From: Adiantum capillus-veneris
Taxonomy: Eukaryota > Streptophyta > Polypodiopsida > Polypodiales > Pteridaceae
Assembly (NCBI GenBank): GCA_014529385.2
Contig: CM043949.1
Span: forward strand, 145,065,350-145,129,349
DNA length: 64,000 nucleotides
Direction: 5' to 3'
Shown: piece after piece, positions 1 through 11,779 of the stretch
Position numbering within the stretch: position 1 is the stretch's first letter
How the letters are laid out: each line of letters begins with the position of its first letter
Program-made: the position numbers and the translations under genes
Notes under the pieces: generated by a model
Told to the model about the DNA's origin: nothing
Database searches by the model: none
What the model saw: only the letters and a program-made list of their open reading frames with translations

Positions 1-60
1 TCCAAGCAGTTAGACTATACATGGTCTTTACTCTTACACGTTGTTTGGAAACAAGCAAAC
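1..60. other. Flank left of element D
   Basis: Sixty bases outside the D 3' LTR. No gene or repeat is recognisable. The 5 bases abutting the LTR (CAAAC) find no matching duplication beside the other displaced D LTR end near 60160, so the original target site is not established. Confidence 0.4.
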
Positions 61-915
61 TGGAACACCTCTATAGTGATGTCATCCAAGAGTGTTGAAA
101 GAGAACTACAAGAACACCAAAAGCTTTGTGAAACCCCTTTGAAACACCAAAAATCGAACAAGAGTAGTCCCCTTGGGAATTTACTGGCCGTCGCCCACCA
201 AAGAAACTATGTCACAAACAAGGAAGAAACCTGTTTATGCACGAAATTTTGGACGGTGCCTACCAATGCTGTTGAAAACAAATCTTTTCCCTTCATCAAA
301 ACCACTTTAAAATCCCCCCTTCAAAGCATACATCACCCACAAGACGTATGGGTTTCCACAACTCAACCTACATAGTTTTGTTCCCAAGCTGCCATATATT
401 GTAGGCTGTAGAGAACAGACCATAACTCCAATACCCCAACTTTAAAAGACATGACTTCAAACTTCAAAAAATGTCTGAAAATTTTGCAACAATATTGATG
501 AAATCCTTCAGATCGAACCCACACACAACTATGCTAAGAATCAACCCGAACAGGATGTTGTAGCAGGAAGACTACGTGTAGAGAGAGCTAGTCAAGGGCA
601 AAATTCTACATCCAAAGGCATCAAGAAGCCAGAACGCGCTCAAACCTGCAAGTTCTGAAATTTGACTGAAATTTTTTAAGTTTTTACATGATTTTAAGTT
701 ATATACAAGTCTCTCTTCAAAAAACTCACTCATTGGCACTTACAGTAGCCCGACAGTTGTCACTAGACTAGCGACTTGCATTGCATGTACATGTGCTTGC
801 TAAAGCAAGCTAAAACCCCCACAAAACGAAATCCCACACACCCTTTTGACATTGCGTGCCATGTTTGTATGTACAAATTTACAAAAACAATGGGGTGTTA
901 GAAATGCACCCAACA
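61..915 (-). repeat. 3' LTR of gypsy element D
   Basis: This segment aligns along most of its length with 43569-44289, the other D LTR, and its right end aligns with 60160-60275. Read on the minus strand it begins TGTTGGGTGC and ends in CA. Its inner edge (916 onward) is followed on the minus strand by a purine-rich stretch resembling the polypurine tract of element E. The 61 boundary rests only on alignment with the other copy and a TG start, so it may be off by a few bases. Confidence 0.75.
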
Positions 916-959
916 TAGTTTGCCACACCCTAGCCTGCTAGATCATTCATGATCAGCAA

Positions 960-1738
960 CACAAAAGAGATCCTATAAACCACTGAGGGAGTCTTCAATT
1001 CATCGTCATCCTTATCCACATGATCAAAACATTCTTCATAAGAAGGCTCATCCTCAATCACACTCTCATCAACCTTGAAATATACTTCTTCAACCTGTAG
1101 CCATTCACACGTGCTTTATGTGGGGTACCATCCAAGTCAGCAAGCTGATATGTGCCCTTTGGAAACCAGTTTAAGACCAAGAAAGGACCTTTCCGCTTGA
1201 TTTAAAACTTGTTTTGAAAAGTTCTATCAAGCTTACTATTGTAACAAAGAACCATGTCACCCTTCTTGACATCGTTGTCTTTCACCTTCTCATTTGCCTT
1301 TGCGTGATTGTTCTTCAAGACCTGCTCATAATGCTCAAAAGCCAACAACCTATCCAATTGTACACATTACAAATAAAGAATAATTTCCTTGAATGCATCA
1401 TTGGGATATTCTTCAAGATTTAACATCATATTCAAAGCTGGTATCTCCACTTCAATATGAAGTAAAGCCTCTTTGTTGCCAAAAACTAAATGGAAGGGAG
1501 AGAATTCAATACACCTGATTGGATGGCAGTCCTGTAAGCCCATGGAGCACAAGCTAGCTCTAAATCCCAAGTCTTTGCATTGTTTCTTTTCATCTTTGTA
1601 AGCATCCTTATGAGCTCTCGATTAAACCTTTCATTCATGTCATTGCATTGGGGATAATATGGAGTAGAAAACTTGCGATGCACATGAATCTTCTCACATA
1701 GATAATTGACCAGCTCTCCCTTGAAACGTGGACCCTTG
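960..1738 (-). pseudogene. Element D integrase, C-terminal part (interrupted)
   Basis: The minus-strand translation matches the C-terminal integrase of element E. It starts just after the second catalytic Asp region, contains YYPQCND-NERFNRE around the catalytic Glu near 1630, then the stretch equivalent to E's YNSKLDNTFQ and GTYQLANLDG near 1130-1300. Several stops and at least one frame change are present, so it is dead. The reading is cut at 1738 by element A and resumes at 35637, with CCTTG duplicated at 1734-1738 and 35632-35636. It would have joined viral-type DNA to the host chromosome. Confidence 0.85.
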
Positions 1739-2607
1739 TGTTGGATGGATACGCCGCGACGGACGTCAGCACAGCGAGAAATCACCTAACATGTAATGTC
1801 AGCTAAGGACAAAGCTCGACCCGCAGGCGCGTGGAAGCAAGAATAAGGTGTCAACCTACACTCAACCGACTCCTAACCAATTCCTACAGAGGTCTCTACC
1901 AATTGTCTAAGTCACAGCCTTCAAGAGTGCAAGAGAGGAAAATTCCTACAATGCTTTCTAGAGCCGAACACCCATCAAACAATCTCGAAACACCATAGAA
2001 CTTGAAGGAGACCCTACTAATACCAATAGGTCACTCTCCCTACGGTCTATGAACATAAATCCCGACCCAAAACACCCGGTGTAGAAACACGTAGGATGTC
2101 TGGCCGAAATCTGTAGGTCTTCATTTCCAAAATCTAAAGTGCCTAATGTGTAGTTATACTCAATGTGAACGCGTGGATATGTTGCAATGCAAAATCGGAC
2201 AACGTATGCTCACCCAAACAACCGATGAAGCAACCGACAACGTATGTGCACTTCCCCGCACTCGATTCCCACCACTGGAGCACAGGTAGCGTCAAGACGA
2301 AGCTCACACTCTCTCTCTCGTACACAGTACGCTCAATCGGAGACTTCCAACTTGTTTTTAAAATGACAAAAGGTTTTTCATTAAGGTCAAAAAGTGGTAT
2401 ATATACCTTACAACTTCTCAAACCCTAAAGTTACAAAATCAACTATCTACTCAATCTAACTATCAAAATTGGGATACAATCTGGAAACTTCTGTAAGTCC
2501 CAATAATTACAAGGTGAAAAATCGGGTTTTCCTTAATGAATGAATAATTACAAAAATAATAGTCCTCCAAGTAGTTACATGTCGTGGGGTGTGTCCAGCT
2601 TCTAACA
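1739..2607 (-). repeat. Element A 3' LTR
   Basis: Aligns with 34697-35631. Over the first 490 aligned bases I count about 34 differences (about 7%). The copy lacks roughly 65 bases present near 35190-35270 in the other LTR. It carries a single half of A's palindrome at 2090-2101 and a TATATATA-like box at 2397-2406. Confidence 0.93.
2397..2406 (-). promoter_or_regulatory. Candidate TATA box in element A LTR
   Basis: A TATATATA-like run reads toward the element interior on the minus strand, about 200 bases from the LTR's 5' end. The same run is at about 35422-35431 in the 5' LTR, where it would drive A. Placement fits a retrotransposon U3/R boundary; function is inferred. Confidence 0.45.
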
Positions 2608-2621
2608 CTCCCCCCCTCCTT
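2608..2621 (-). promoter_or_regulatory. Element A polypurine tract
   Basis: On the minus strand the sequence AAGGAGGGGGGGAG directly abuts the 3' LTR. This is the expected plus-strand DNA synthesis primer and fixes the element's orientation together with the primer binding site at 34678-34695. Confidence 0.9.
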
Positions 2622-2781
2622 GCTCATGTCATCCCCGACATGGCCTTGATCTGCGGCTTCATCTGATCGTTTCCCGGATCTTTAGTAGTGATTCGTACCT
2701 GGCATGTAGGTTCAGCATTGTTGGGCCAAAGATCTCTGTATTCATGGTGAAGAACCCCGTATAGAATGCTTCTTCAAAATC

Positions 2782-4803
2782 CTAGAGGTGATAGGATGGT
2801 AGAAACATGATTCTTTGATACAGCGCATGTATCACCTCCTTGGAAGGCCGACGTGACAGATCATAAGCACATCTGTATGTATCTTGGAAGAAGAATATGT
2901 TTTCGGTCACTTGGCCTGGCTTGAAGGTCTCGAACACTGCTAATATGGTTCTGCAAATCTTTGTCATCATAATGCATGTAAGGTCAGGTGAGCCAGTGAA
3001 CAACTTTATGGTGCCTGTTAGGGTTTTCACCATGTATTGGACACTTATTCTCTCATGTGCCTTCACGCCCGGCAGCTTTGGGTAATTCAGCCAAGTGGGT
3101 TGGCTTCTTTGCAAAATTTGTTGTGCCTTCCATGTCCTAACCCTTGGTAGGGGACAGAAGCTGAGATTGTCTCTGATATCTTTAGGTGCCTTTACCAGGT
3201 GGATTAGGTAATGTGGGTACTTGGTAAGCCAAGCCTTCCTCAACTTTGGCTGAGAATCCACTATAAGCTTAACTCCTTCTCGCTTTGAGGTGTCTGCATT
3301 GTAGAGAGGTTCCGTTGGCTCTTCTCTGATCCACTTGGTAATTGTTGCTGCCTCATATTTCAGCAATGGATATGGGAGAGAGGGTTGAAGCCACTCGCGC
3401 CTGAGATTGCTGGCCTCGATCTTCTGAATTGTCATAGATTTGAAGACCCTCTCCTCCCATTCCAAGGCTTCCTTCATGATTTCTCTTAGCTCTTCCTCTA
3501 GTGCCTTACGCAAATTTTCCTCCTCTTCTTGTGTTAGATCCTGTGGCTCTTGAGAGGATCCTGCTATGCTTTCCTCTTGCATGTGTGTGTCCACAGGATC
3601 TGCCACATTTTCGAGGTCGATGCCCTCATTGGTGGTTGGCCCTGAGCTTTCTGCTTCTTCTCCTTTCGGCTGGCCGTGAGCTTTCTGCTTCTTCTCCTTG
3701 CTGGCCTTTCAACTCCTCAATTTGCCTGAGGAGTGTTTGCTTTTCCACTTCAGCTTCTCCGCCCATATTCACGAGGAGGTCATTAAGTTCAACGTTTACT
3801 CTTTCCGTCTCCTTGAGCTTTTTCTTTATGTTTTCCACTTCTTCTTGCAGGGCTTTTGGGCCCTCCTCCATTCTTGTTTTCATTACGATAGAACCTTCAT
3901 CCATCATTAACCTCTACTTTTTCTTGAGAGTCATCTCCTTCTGAAGTTCCTGCAGTTGCTCTTCATATAGTTGACTCTCGAAACTGATTTGAGTCGAGCT
4001 CGTAGCTTTCGCTCTAGCAGATGATGCTTGCAGCCTCTGGATGGTTTGATCTTTGACTTTTAGTCGGTCCTTGAGCTCAAGGATCTCATCCAGGCATGCT
4101 TCTTGTTCTATCTCTGCCTTTTCTTTGGCATTTCTCATGGCATCTACTTATTTCGATTCTTCGGCCAGCTGTAGTGTCAAATTATCCCTTTCTCTTTCGG
4201 CATCTCGCAATGACTTGCTCTGAGCTGCAGACACTCTTCTTCAGCTGCTTGTATTCTTTTTGCTGCTGCCTCATTTGCTTCTTCCATTGCTTGGCAGTTT
4301 TGTAGAGCCGTTGCCAAGCTGGCCTGCAGGTCATCTTCTCTCTCTTTTTGCCTTTGGCTTTGTGTTTGCAGAGAATCTACCTCCGTTTTGATCTGTTCTT
4401 CAGTGGCCTTGAGAGTTGTCATTTCTTTCTCTAAAGCCATGGATTGTGCTCGCAATCCAGCTAGCTTTGTCATCACCACGTCATTGGAGGGCGGGTGCAG
4501 GTCTACCGTGTCGGTAGCAATTTCTTTTAGCTCCACTAGCCGGATGCATTGCATCTGTTCTTTATGCCCTGTCCTCCCCAAGTCGAATGCAACTGTGGCG
4601 GCTTCTTCCTTTGTATAGCCTACAGCTATAGCAGGTCCAAAAATGTGTAGTAGGCCTCATCTAATCCTTTTTGCTCAGACTCAAGCTTGGCCTCTTCCTT
4701 TGGCTCAGGTTCCTGCCTTTGCTCTTGCTCCTCAGTTTGCCTTTCATCTTGTTTGTCCTCAGCCTCCTTATCTTCTGGTGGAGGGCTGCTGGGAGGTTGT
4801 GAG
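2782..4803 (-). pseudogene. Element A extra ORF, C-terminal coiled-coil part
   Basis: This is the downstream half of the ORF that starts at 11615; copia element B separates the two. From 4803 leftward the translation gives a Pro/Glu/Gln/Lys-rich linker, then long heptad-like Glu/Lys/Leu/Gln-rich coiled-coil segments (about 4581-3626), then a more globular region of about 200 residues (3420-2782) rich in Trp, Tyr and Pro that I do not recognise. Stops near 4625 and 3910 and frame changes near 4160 and 3610 break it. No transmembrane segment or signal peptide is visible, so an envelope role is unlikely. It sits between pol and the 3' LTR, where several large plant gypsy elements carry additional ORFs. 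Function unknown. Confidence 0.7.
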
Positions 4804-4946
4804 TGTTGGAGCTATATATGGCTCACTCTACTGAACTTGGTCTCACCTATATATTTGTATCTTGTCCTCAATATGAATCAGTCTTTGGGAGCGTATATGG
4901 TGTGTCTCTTGTCTCGTCTCTCTCTCTTTCTCTCTACATCTCAACA
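4804..4946 (+). repeat. Element B 5' LTR (143 bp)
   Basis: Begins TGTTGGAGC and ends CTCAACA; the matching copy is 10134-10276 with two substitutions. A CTATATAT box at 4847-4854 could serve as promoter TATA. This is short for a plant copia LTR. Confidence 0.97.
4847..4854 (+). promoter_or_regulatory. Candidate TATA box of element B
   Basis: CTATATAT lies near the middle of the 143-bp LTR, leaving space for a transcript start before the primer site. Position-based inference only. Confidence 0.4.
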
Positions 4947-4958
4947 TGGTATCAGAGC
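4947..4958 (+). promoter_or_regulatory. Element B primer binding site (initiator tRNA-Met type)
   Basis: TGGTATCAGAGC directly follows the LTR. This is the classic plant copia primer site complementary to the 3' end of initiator methionine tRNA. Confidence 0.95.
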
Positions 4959-5698
4959 GGTAACGATCACGCGCCGATTCAATTCATGGTGACAACAGTA
5001 TGTGTATGCGATTCGCATGTAAGATTCAAAATTGTTACAAATTTTATTTTTGAGCATTGATTCTTGTTAACTGTGGTTGTTTTGTGTTAAGAAGAATATG
5101 ATTAGTGTTTTATGTGGCGTTTATTTATAATCAATCTAATCGTTGATTACGTTTCCTTGTTAATGACACCCTGAACTTCATCTCAATTTTTCTTGCTGTT
5201 CTGCTCAAAATTTGGAGAAACGGGAAAAGCGCAATAGCACTTTTCATCCAAAACTTGTTCGTCTCCTCAAGCTCTTCGATTTGAGTTCTAGGTTTGCGTC
5301 AATCGGAGTTTGCAGCAGAAAGTTATGCTGTTTTTACTGCAATAGAGCTTGACGCAGCTTTCTTCGTCCTACTTCTTCGTGAAGCGTCCGCGATCGTTTT
5401 TCTTATTTTGGCGTTAACTTTTTCGAGAAGATTTAGCTTTTTGCTATTCGTATTGTGGTCGTCAATCTTGCGTCTCACGCCACTCTATTTTGAGGACTCG
5501 TTTATTATTAACGTCTCCTTTATCCTCTCTTTTTTGGGTGACGTCTCTCACATCTTTGGACGTTCTTTGAGCATCCTTCTTACGTTTATCGTTGACAGAA
5601 CGCAGTACTCATATCTCTCTCATTCTCAATTGCGGCCTTCACCATATATGGTGTGCAGATTCTGCGATCTTATCTTATACGTCTTCTCGCAACAAGAT
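4959..5698 (+). other. Element B untranslated leader
   Basis: About 740 bases between primer site and the first in-frame ATG of gag. An open frame runs through part of it (from about 5294) without an ATG before 5699 and without domain resemblance, so it is read as leader. Confidence 0.6.
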
Positions 5699-8600
5699 AT
5701 GGCTATGAATATTCTCGCCAATGGCTTTCCTTTTGGCCAACGTTCTGTTCCTCCCTTCCAAGGTCAAGGATTTCCAGGCTAGAAAGCAAAGATGTTGTTA
5801 ATTCTTGAAGGCGATGAACTCTCCGATGTTGTTCTTGGAAATCGTGTTTGTCCGCCTCAGCCTGTTGATACGGATAATGATAATGTGCTTATCACTGAAG
5901 GACCTATATTTGAAGATTGGAATGTTGCATATACGGATTGGCAACGACGTGATAAAGCAGCTCGTCGGTATATTCTTTCTGCTCTTACTGATTCCCTTTT
6001 GCTTGATATGTATGAACTGCCTACTTCCCATGATGTATGGAAGTACCTTATTGCAAACTTTCAGAAGAAATCTGTTACAGAAATACTTTATTTGAGAGGG
6101 TTGCTTAACAAGTTACAATATGAAATTGGTACTGCCATGACGAGACATATTGAGTCTTTCAAATCGATTATTAATCAACTTGCTGCTGCCAGTGATCCTG
6201 TTCCACAAAAGCAACTGATTACACTTCTCCTTGATACGGTGAAGGACTCTTCTTATGATAACATTGTTACTATTCTCTCTAATAAAGATGGTCTTGATTT
6301 CGACCAAGCTTGCATGTCTTTAATTGAATACTCTCAACGTCAAGAACGTCGGAATGCTGGTCACGATACAGCTATGATTTCACAAGAGGAGACTGAGTCA
6401 CAACAGATGGAACGTGCTTTTTATGCTCGAAGGCGTCCATTTCAACGAGGAAACCGCAGAGGTGGCCGTCGCGGTAATATTTTCTCTCGTCTCAAATTTC
6501 CTAATAAGCAATGTTCTTACTGCAACAGAAATGGCCATACTGAAGATGATTGTTGGGCACGTCAATATGATGAAGAACACAATATTACCACAAAACAACC
6601 ACGTTTATCTAGAGACTCTTCTTCTTCTTCTTGTGAATATTGTGGACGATCTGATCATCCCACTCATATGTGCTATAAGCGTCGATTCGACACAGATCGG
6701 AATAGAGCATATGCTACTGAGCATCGAAACAACATTGTACCAAAAATAAGCTGCGTCCTATGTTCAGTTGCTCCAGACAGAATACTTCATGTACGTGATG
6801 GATCACTTTTTATTGTCGATTCTGGTGCTACAGGAAATATGACATATCAGTCTAAGTGGCTCCATAACTATCATCCACTGCCAGTTCAACGTGTTGTTTA
6901 TCTTGCTGATGATACTACTTGTCAAGTGAAGGGTATTGGAGACTTATATCTTGGTACCTTATCTTCTTCCACTCGAATTTTGCGAGGAGTATTACATGTA
7001 CCAGATCTTCAACGTAATCTTCTTTCAGTTGCTAGACTTTTTGATCTTGGTCTGTTTGTTGGATTTGATTATACCAAATGCCGAATTGAGAAAGATGGAC
7101 AGACTATAGCCACTGCTCCTCAAAACGGTAATTTATTTGAACTCTCTCTCAACGATGCTGTAGCAAATATTGTCACTGCTCCAGGTGATCATGATTGTAA
7201 AGTATGGCATCATCGTTTTGTTCATGCTGATTTCTCAAAACTCCTTGATCTTCAACGTCGTGATCTTGTTCATGGCATGGATCTTAAAGCCCATCCCCAT
7301 ATGGGAATTTGTGAATTTTGTGCTCTTGGGAAACACAATCGTAAACCCTTTCCTCTTTCAAATACAACTCATTCTCATGACATCTTGGATCTTGTTCATA
7401 CTGATATATGTGGACCTCTACCTTCTTCGAGATCACAATATCGCTACTTCATTACTTTCATTGATGATTTCTCAAGGTATACGACTGTATTTCTACTTAG
7501 ACAAAAATCTGAAGCCTTATCTGTTTTCAAACAATTCCACAAGGCTGCGGAACTTCAAACTGGTCGTCGCCTTAAGAAGCTTCGTAGTGACAATGGAGGC
7601 GAATATGTTTCTCGAGAGTTTGTGAGTTACTGTGCTGACAGTGGAATTCATCATGAACACACTATTCCATATTCACCTCAACAGAATGGTGTTGCTGAAC
7701 GAAAGAATCGCACTATTCTCAATGCTGTAAGATGTATGCTGATTCATTCTGGCTTATCTCGTGTTTTCTGGGCTGAAGCTACTTTGACAGCAACATTTAT
7801 TCAGAATCATCTTCCTACTACTGCACCCTCTGGTAAGATAACCATCACAGCATGGACAGGTGACATTCCTTCTGTGTCTCATTTTCGAACCTTTGGATGT
7901 ATTGCTTATATTCATGTTCCCAAAGAAACACGAACAAAGCTTGATGCTCCTGGTCTTAAAGTTATTTTTATTGGATATTCTGACACTTCCAAAGGCTACA
8001 AATTCTATGACCCTTCCTCCAAGAAAGTAATTGTGAATCGTGATGCTACTTTTAACGAACAGCTTATGGGAGGCTCATGGTCCATGAATGATTCTGATGA
8101 TACTAAATCATTGCTTCAGGCTTTTCCATTTCTTTCAGAAGATGAAACTCTTCCTATAGAGCAACTTTCCTCCTCACAACCATCCATTCCAAATGTTGCC
8201 AATGATGATATTGATATTTTTGTTGATCTGCCTATTGATTTTGAACATGGCTCATGTCATGTTTATGATGACGATATTGCTGATAATGCTTTTTCTACTT
8301 CTGAAGATCCCGTTACTTATGATGAAGCTATCTCTTCACCACAAAAGAATCAATGGCAAGAGGCTATGGAAGCAGAGTACGATTCTCTTATCTCTAAAGG
8401 TACATGGATACTAACTGAAATACCTCCTGGTCGTACAACTATTAAATGTAAGTGGGTGTATAAAACAAAAGTAAAAGCAGATGGATCTTTTGACAAGTTC
8501 AAGGCGCGTTTAGTTGCAAAAGGTTACTCCCAAGTAGCTGGTGTTGATTATCAAGAGACTTTTTCACCAGTTGTTCGCATTACAAGTGTTCGAGTTTTAT

Positions 8601-9886
8601 TGGCATTTGCTGTTCAATTTGATTTAGAAGCTCATCAAATGGATGTGCGAACTGCTTTTCTTAATGGTGACTTGGAAGAGGAAATTTACATGGAACAACC
8701 AGAAGGGTTTGTTATTCCAGGTAAAGAAGACCTTGTTGCTCAACTCCATAAGGCACTATATGGTCTCAAACAAGCTTCGCGAGCCTGGTATACAAAATTT
8801 GATCTTTTTCTCACCTCTAAAGGATTCATCTCTTGCTCGTCAGACCCCAACTTATCCATAAAACGCCAAGGTAGCAATTTTGTGATTCTTGCTCTTTATG
8901 TGGATGATACCATCCTTGTTTCCAATGATTTGGGATTTCTTCAGCAAGTGAAAAAGTTATTGTCTTCTGCATTCGATATGGTGGATCTTGGAGAGATTCA
9001 CTCTTGTCTTGGCATTCAAATCCAACGGAACCGTACAAAAGGTATTTTATTCCTTCGACAGTCAAAGTTTATTGCAGATACTATTCAAAAATTTGGTATG
9101 GAATCTGCACATTCAGCCAACACACCTTGTCTTGCGAGCTCTACGAAGAATACTTCTGACAATGGCGGTCCACTTGTCACAAATCAACCTTATGCTAACT
9201 TGATTGGATGTCTTCAGTTTGTTGGCATGAACACTCGTCCTGATATTCTGTTTGCTGCTAACTATCTTGGACAACATCTTGCATGTCCTTCTCTTAAGCA
9301 TTGGTCTGCTGCAAAGCGTGTATTGAAATATTTGAAAGGCACTACAGATTTTGGTTTAGTCTATCGACGACAACTCACATCGGATTCTATGAAATCTCTT
9401 TCTCTTTTGGGTTACACAAATGCAGAATGGGCAAGCTCACATTTATCTAGGCGATCTACTAGTGGAAATTGCTTCTTTATAAATGGTTGTCTTGTTTCTT
9501 GGACCAGCAAGAAACAACGTTGTGTTGCAGTTTCTACGACTGAGTCAGAATATGTTGCGGCATCACTTGCAGCTCGTGAGTTGATTTGGCTTCGACAAAT
9601 GCTGGTTGATATTGGTCACTCTCCTCTTTCTAGCACACCCTTGCGGTGTGACAACCAAAGTGCTATTAGTCTTGCAAAAGACTATGTTCAACATAATAAG
9701 TCAAAGCACATTGCTGTCCATTATCATTATGTCAGGTATGAAGTACGCAAGGGAACCATTATGGTTGAACACTGTCCAAGTGACCAGATGATTGCAGACA
9801 TTTTGACCAAAGGCCTCAATGAGTCACGTTTCATCCTCTTGCGCTCGGAGCTTGGAGTTGCTTCGGCCTCACTCTTTCTAGATTAG
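5699..9886 (+). pseudogene. gag-pol: Element B gag-pol polyprotein (one in-frame amber codon)
   Basis: The frame starts at ATG 5699, meets a TAG at 5780-5782, and from ATG 5792 stays open for 1364 codons. Numbering from 5792: copia gag; two CCHC zinc knuckles at about 241 and 281; protease active site DSGA with Asp343; integrase with HHCC, then Asp538, Asp600 and Glu636 (35-residue spacing); RT with YVDD (Asp1038, Asp1039); RNase H with Glu1251 and Asp1287. The first RNase H catalytic Asp is replaced by Asn1210 (codon 9419-9421). The TAG falls where copia gag proteins usually have a conserved Trp (W-x-x-x-M). Both changes fit G-to-A transitions. ATG 5792 alone would give a gag lacking its first 31 residues. 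All other catalytic motifs are intact, so the copy is young but probably defective alone. Confidence 0.93.
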
Positions 9887-10133
9887 CTTCTTTTCTATTG
9901 TAATAGCTTTGTACATATGACATTGTAATATTTTAGGTACCATGCACTATGCACACTCCACATTTGCACCTTGTGATATCTAAGTCACTTGAATATTTGT
10001 ACATAGATGCACAATTCACTTTCACATCATCACCGCTGGTTCATATTTCACATTGTATAGGGGCTTGGGTTTTTCCCTTGAACTCCCCAAGGGTTTTTTC
10101 ATCCAAAGCTAGAGACCTTTGTTTGAGTGGGGG
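9887..10133 (+). other. Element B 3' untranslated region and polypurine tract
   Basis: Noncoding tail after the RNase H stop. It ends with GAGTGGGGG at 10125-10133, which abuts the 3' LTR and is the polypurine tract. Confidence 0.85.
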
Positions 10134-10276
10134 TGTTGGAGCTATATATGGCTCACTCTACTGAACATGGTCTCACCTATATATTTGTATCTTGTCCTCA
10201 ATATGAATCAGTCTTTCGGAGCGTATATGGTGTGTCTCTTGTCTCGTCTCTCTCTCTTTCTCTCTACATCTCAACA
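10134..10276 (+). repeat. Element B 3' LTR (143 bp)
   Basis: Matches 4804-4946 except for two single-base differences. It is followed immediately by the duplicated target GTGAG. Confidence 0.97.
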
Positions 10277-11615
10277 GTGAGGACGGTGGAGATGGCTGTG
10301 GTCTGGGTTTAGGGCTATCTGGTAAAGCTGCGGGTTTGCCCTTTAAGTCCCTGTCTTCTTTTGTTTTTCTTTCTCTTTCTTGGCTTTCTTGTTCATTTAG
10401 CAGTGTCTGCCTTATCTGCTCCACTTCCTCCTCGGTGAAAGGGACATGGGGAATGTTTTCCGCTACAGCATCAAGAATCTCGAAATTCTTGATATAATCT
10501 TCAAAGCGGTCCCTTTGCACTCTTCTGGAAGATCCGGACATAGACTCGAGAGATGGCTTCCAGAGTTTGTTTAAATCACCCTTGAGGGCTCTTTCTGATC
10601 GGAAACTCTCCATCAGCCTCTCGAGTCTTGCCGCTTTCTGAGACCTGGTTTCTTTGGCGGGCACTTGAGAAAACTCCTTCTTTCCTTTATTCTGCTCGGG
10701 TTTCTCCTCTTCAACTGGCTCTAGCCGTCTCTTCAATCTCGTAGCCACCCTTGGTGCCCTTTGCGGCTCATCTTCCTTGTCTTCTTTGATTCTCAGCCAA
10801 TCATTCTGAGATGGGGGGTCAGGCCACCTTCCTTTAGCATGTAGTGCCCCATAAACCACCTTGGTGATCAATTCTCCTGGCACTATGTATGTTGGCTTTT
10901 TGTTGCCCATCTTTACTAAGCTGTCATGTATGTATGCCGCATAGTTGATTATCTTTGGGGTGCCCTTCGTCATTGCCCAAGTAAACATTGTGGCAATTGC
11001 ACCTGGCTGCATCCTGTACTTCTGTGGTCTCTTAGTGCACATGTGGAAGTACTGGTTGTAAAACTGGCTCATAATTTCCACCTTTGGGTTGGCAATGTCT
11101 TCAAAGGTGTAATTTGCCTTTTTCTCTTTGTACGCTTTGACTTCATCCCTTCTTTTTGTCACACTGTCTCCCTCATTGGAGAGGTCTAGTGCATGGGCTA
11201 CCACCCGCTCCGTGACTATGATCTTTGTATCTGGTCTGCCTTGTAAATCTATTACCTTGGCCACTCCATCCTCTTTGATGCTTGTTACAAACTCCCATAC
11301 TCTTTTGATGTCCACTCCTGCTGGTATTGCTTCGAAGTAGTTGTGGAGGTCAATTTTCTCCAAGTAGCCGGCCATTTTGCTTCGTACAAATTCATTGAGT
11401 TCCCTTGGCAGCATTGGTAGCTCTATTACATTGCCTTCATTGTCTTTGAACACTCCGTGGTAGATCTTTAGGTCATTTGACTCCAACAAATCTTCTTGTA
11501 TCCAGGTGTTGGTGGGATTTAGTGTTCCCTCTGGAATGACAAATGGTTCCACTTCGTCCAGATAATCTTTGATGGTCATTATTTTCCTCTTTGCCGGTGA
11601 CTTCGAGGTTGCCAT
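10277..11615 (-). pseudogene. Element A extra ORF, N-terminal part (cut by element B)
   Basis: An open minus-strand frame of 446 codons from ATG 11613-11615 to the B insertion; the frame then runs into B's LTR and ends at 10173. The N-terminus is basic (MATSKSPAKRKIM). Residues about 50-270 look globular, with a VVAHALDLSNEG-like stretch and a Trp-rich region; the pattern faintly recalls plant transposon protein domains found in Athila-like elements, which I cannot verify. A basic Arg/Lys segment follows at about 290-330, then a Gln/Glu/Lys-rich charged tail leading into the coiled coil at 4803-2782. Together the halves would encode over 1000 residues. A homologous start codon region occurs in the relic at 57024-57209. 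Function unknown. Confidence 0.75.
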
Positions 11616-11779
11616 AGATCTTGTTGCACTCAGTAGTCCGAGGTTAGCGTTTTTCCATATTAGCTGCGAAACTGAGTTTTACTTATCCAAATGACTTGAA
11701 AATTGAAATTAAAGCTTAAAAGGAACTCGTGAAGCTGTGCATGTGCTCACATTGCAAATCTGGTCAAACATTTCCATCT

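Larger units (their letters stand above)
4804..10276 (+). mobile_element. Element B: Ty1/copia LTR retrotransposon, nearly intact
   Basis: A 5473-bp element with 143-bp LTRs at both ends, the 5-bp duplication GTGAG (4799-4803 and 10277-10281), a TGGTATCAGAGC primer site, one gag-pol frame in copia order (protease, integrase, RT, RNase H) and a G-rich polypurine tract. The LTRs differ at only 2 of 143 positions, the lowest divergence in the window. It interrupts element A's extra ORF in the opposite orientation. Confidence 0.97.

Noticed and set aside
2782-4803. Envelope-like ORF in element A
   Set aside because: Position fits, but no signal peptide or membrane segment is visible; the sequence is soluble coiled coil.
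3501-5060. Plus-strand ORFs over A's extra ORF and B's LTR
   Set aside because: They are shadows of the minus-strand coiled-coil frame and of the LTR.
5294-5782. Independent 162-codon protein before copia gag-pol
   Set aside because: No ATG until 5699; the last part is the gag N-terminus in the same frame, cut by the amber codon.
10173-10276. C-terminal 34 residues of A's extra ORF
   Set aside because: They come from reading through element B's LTR and are not part of A's protein.
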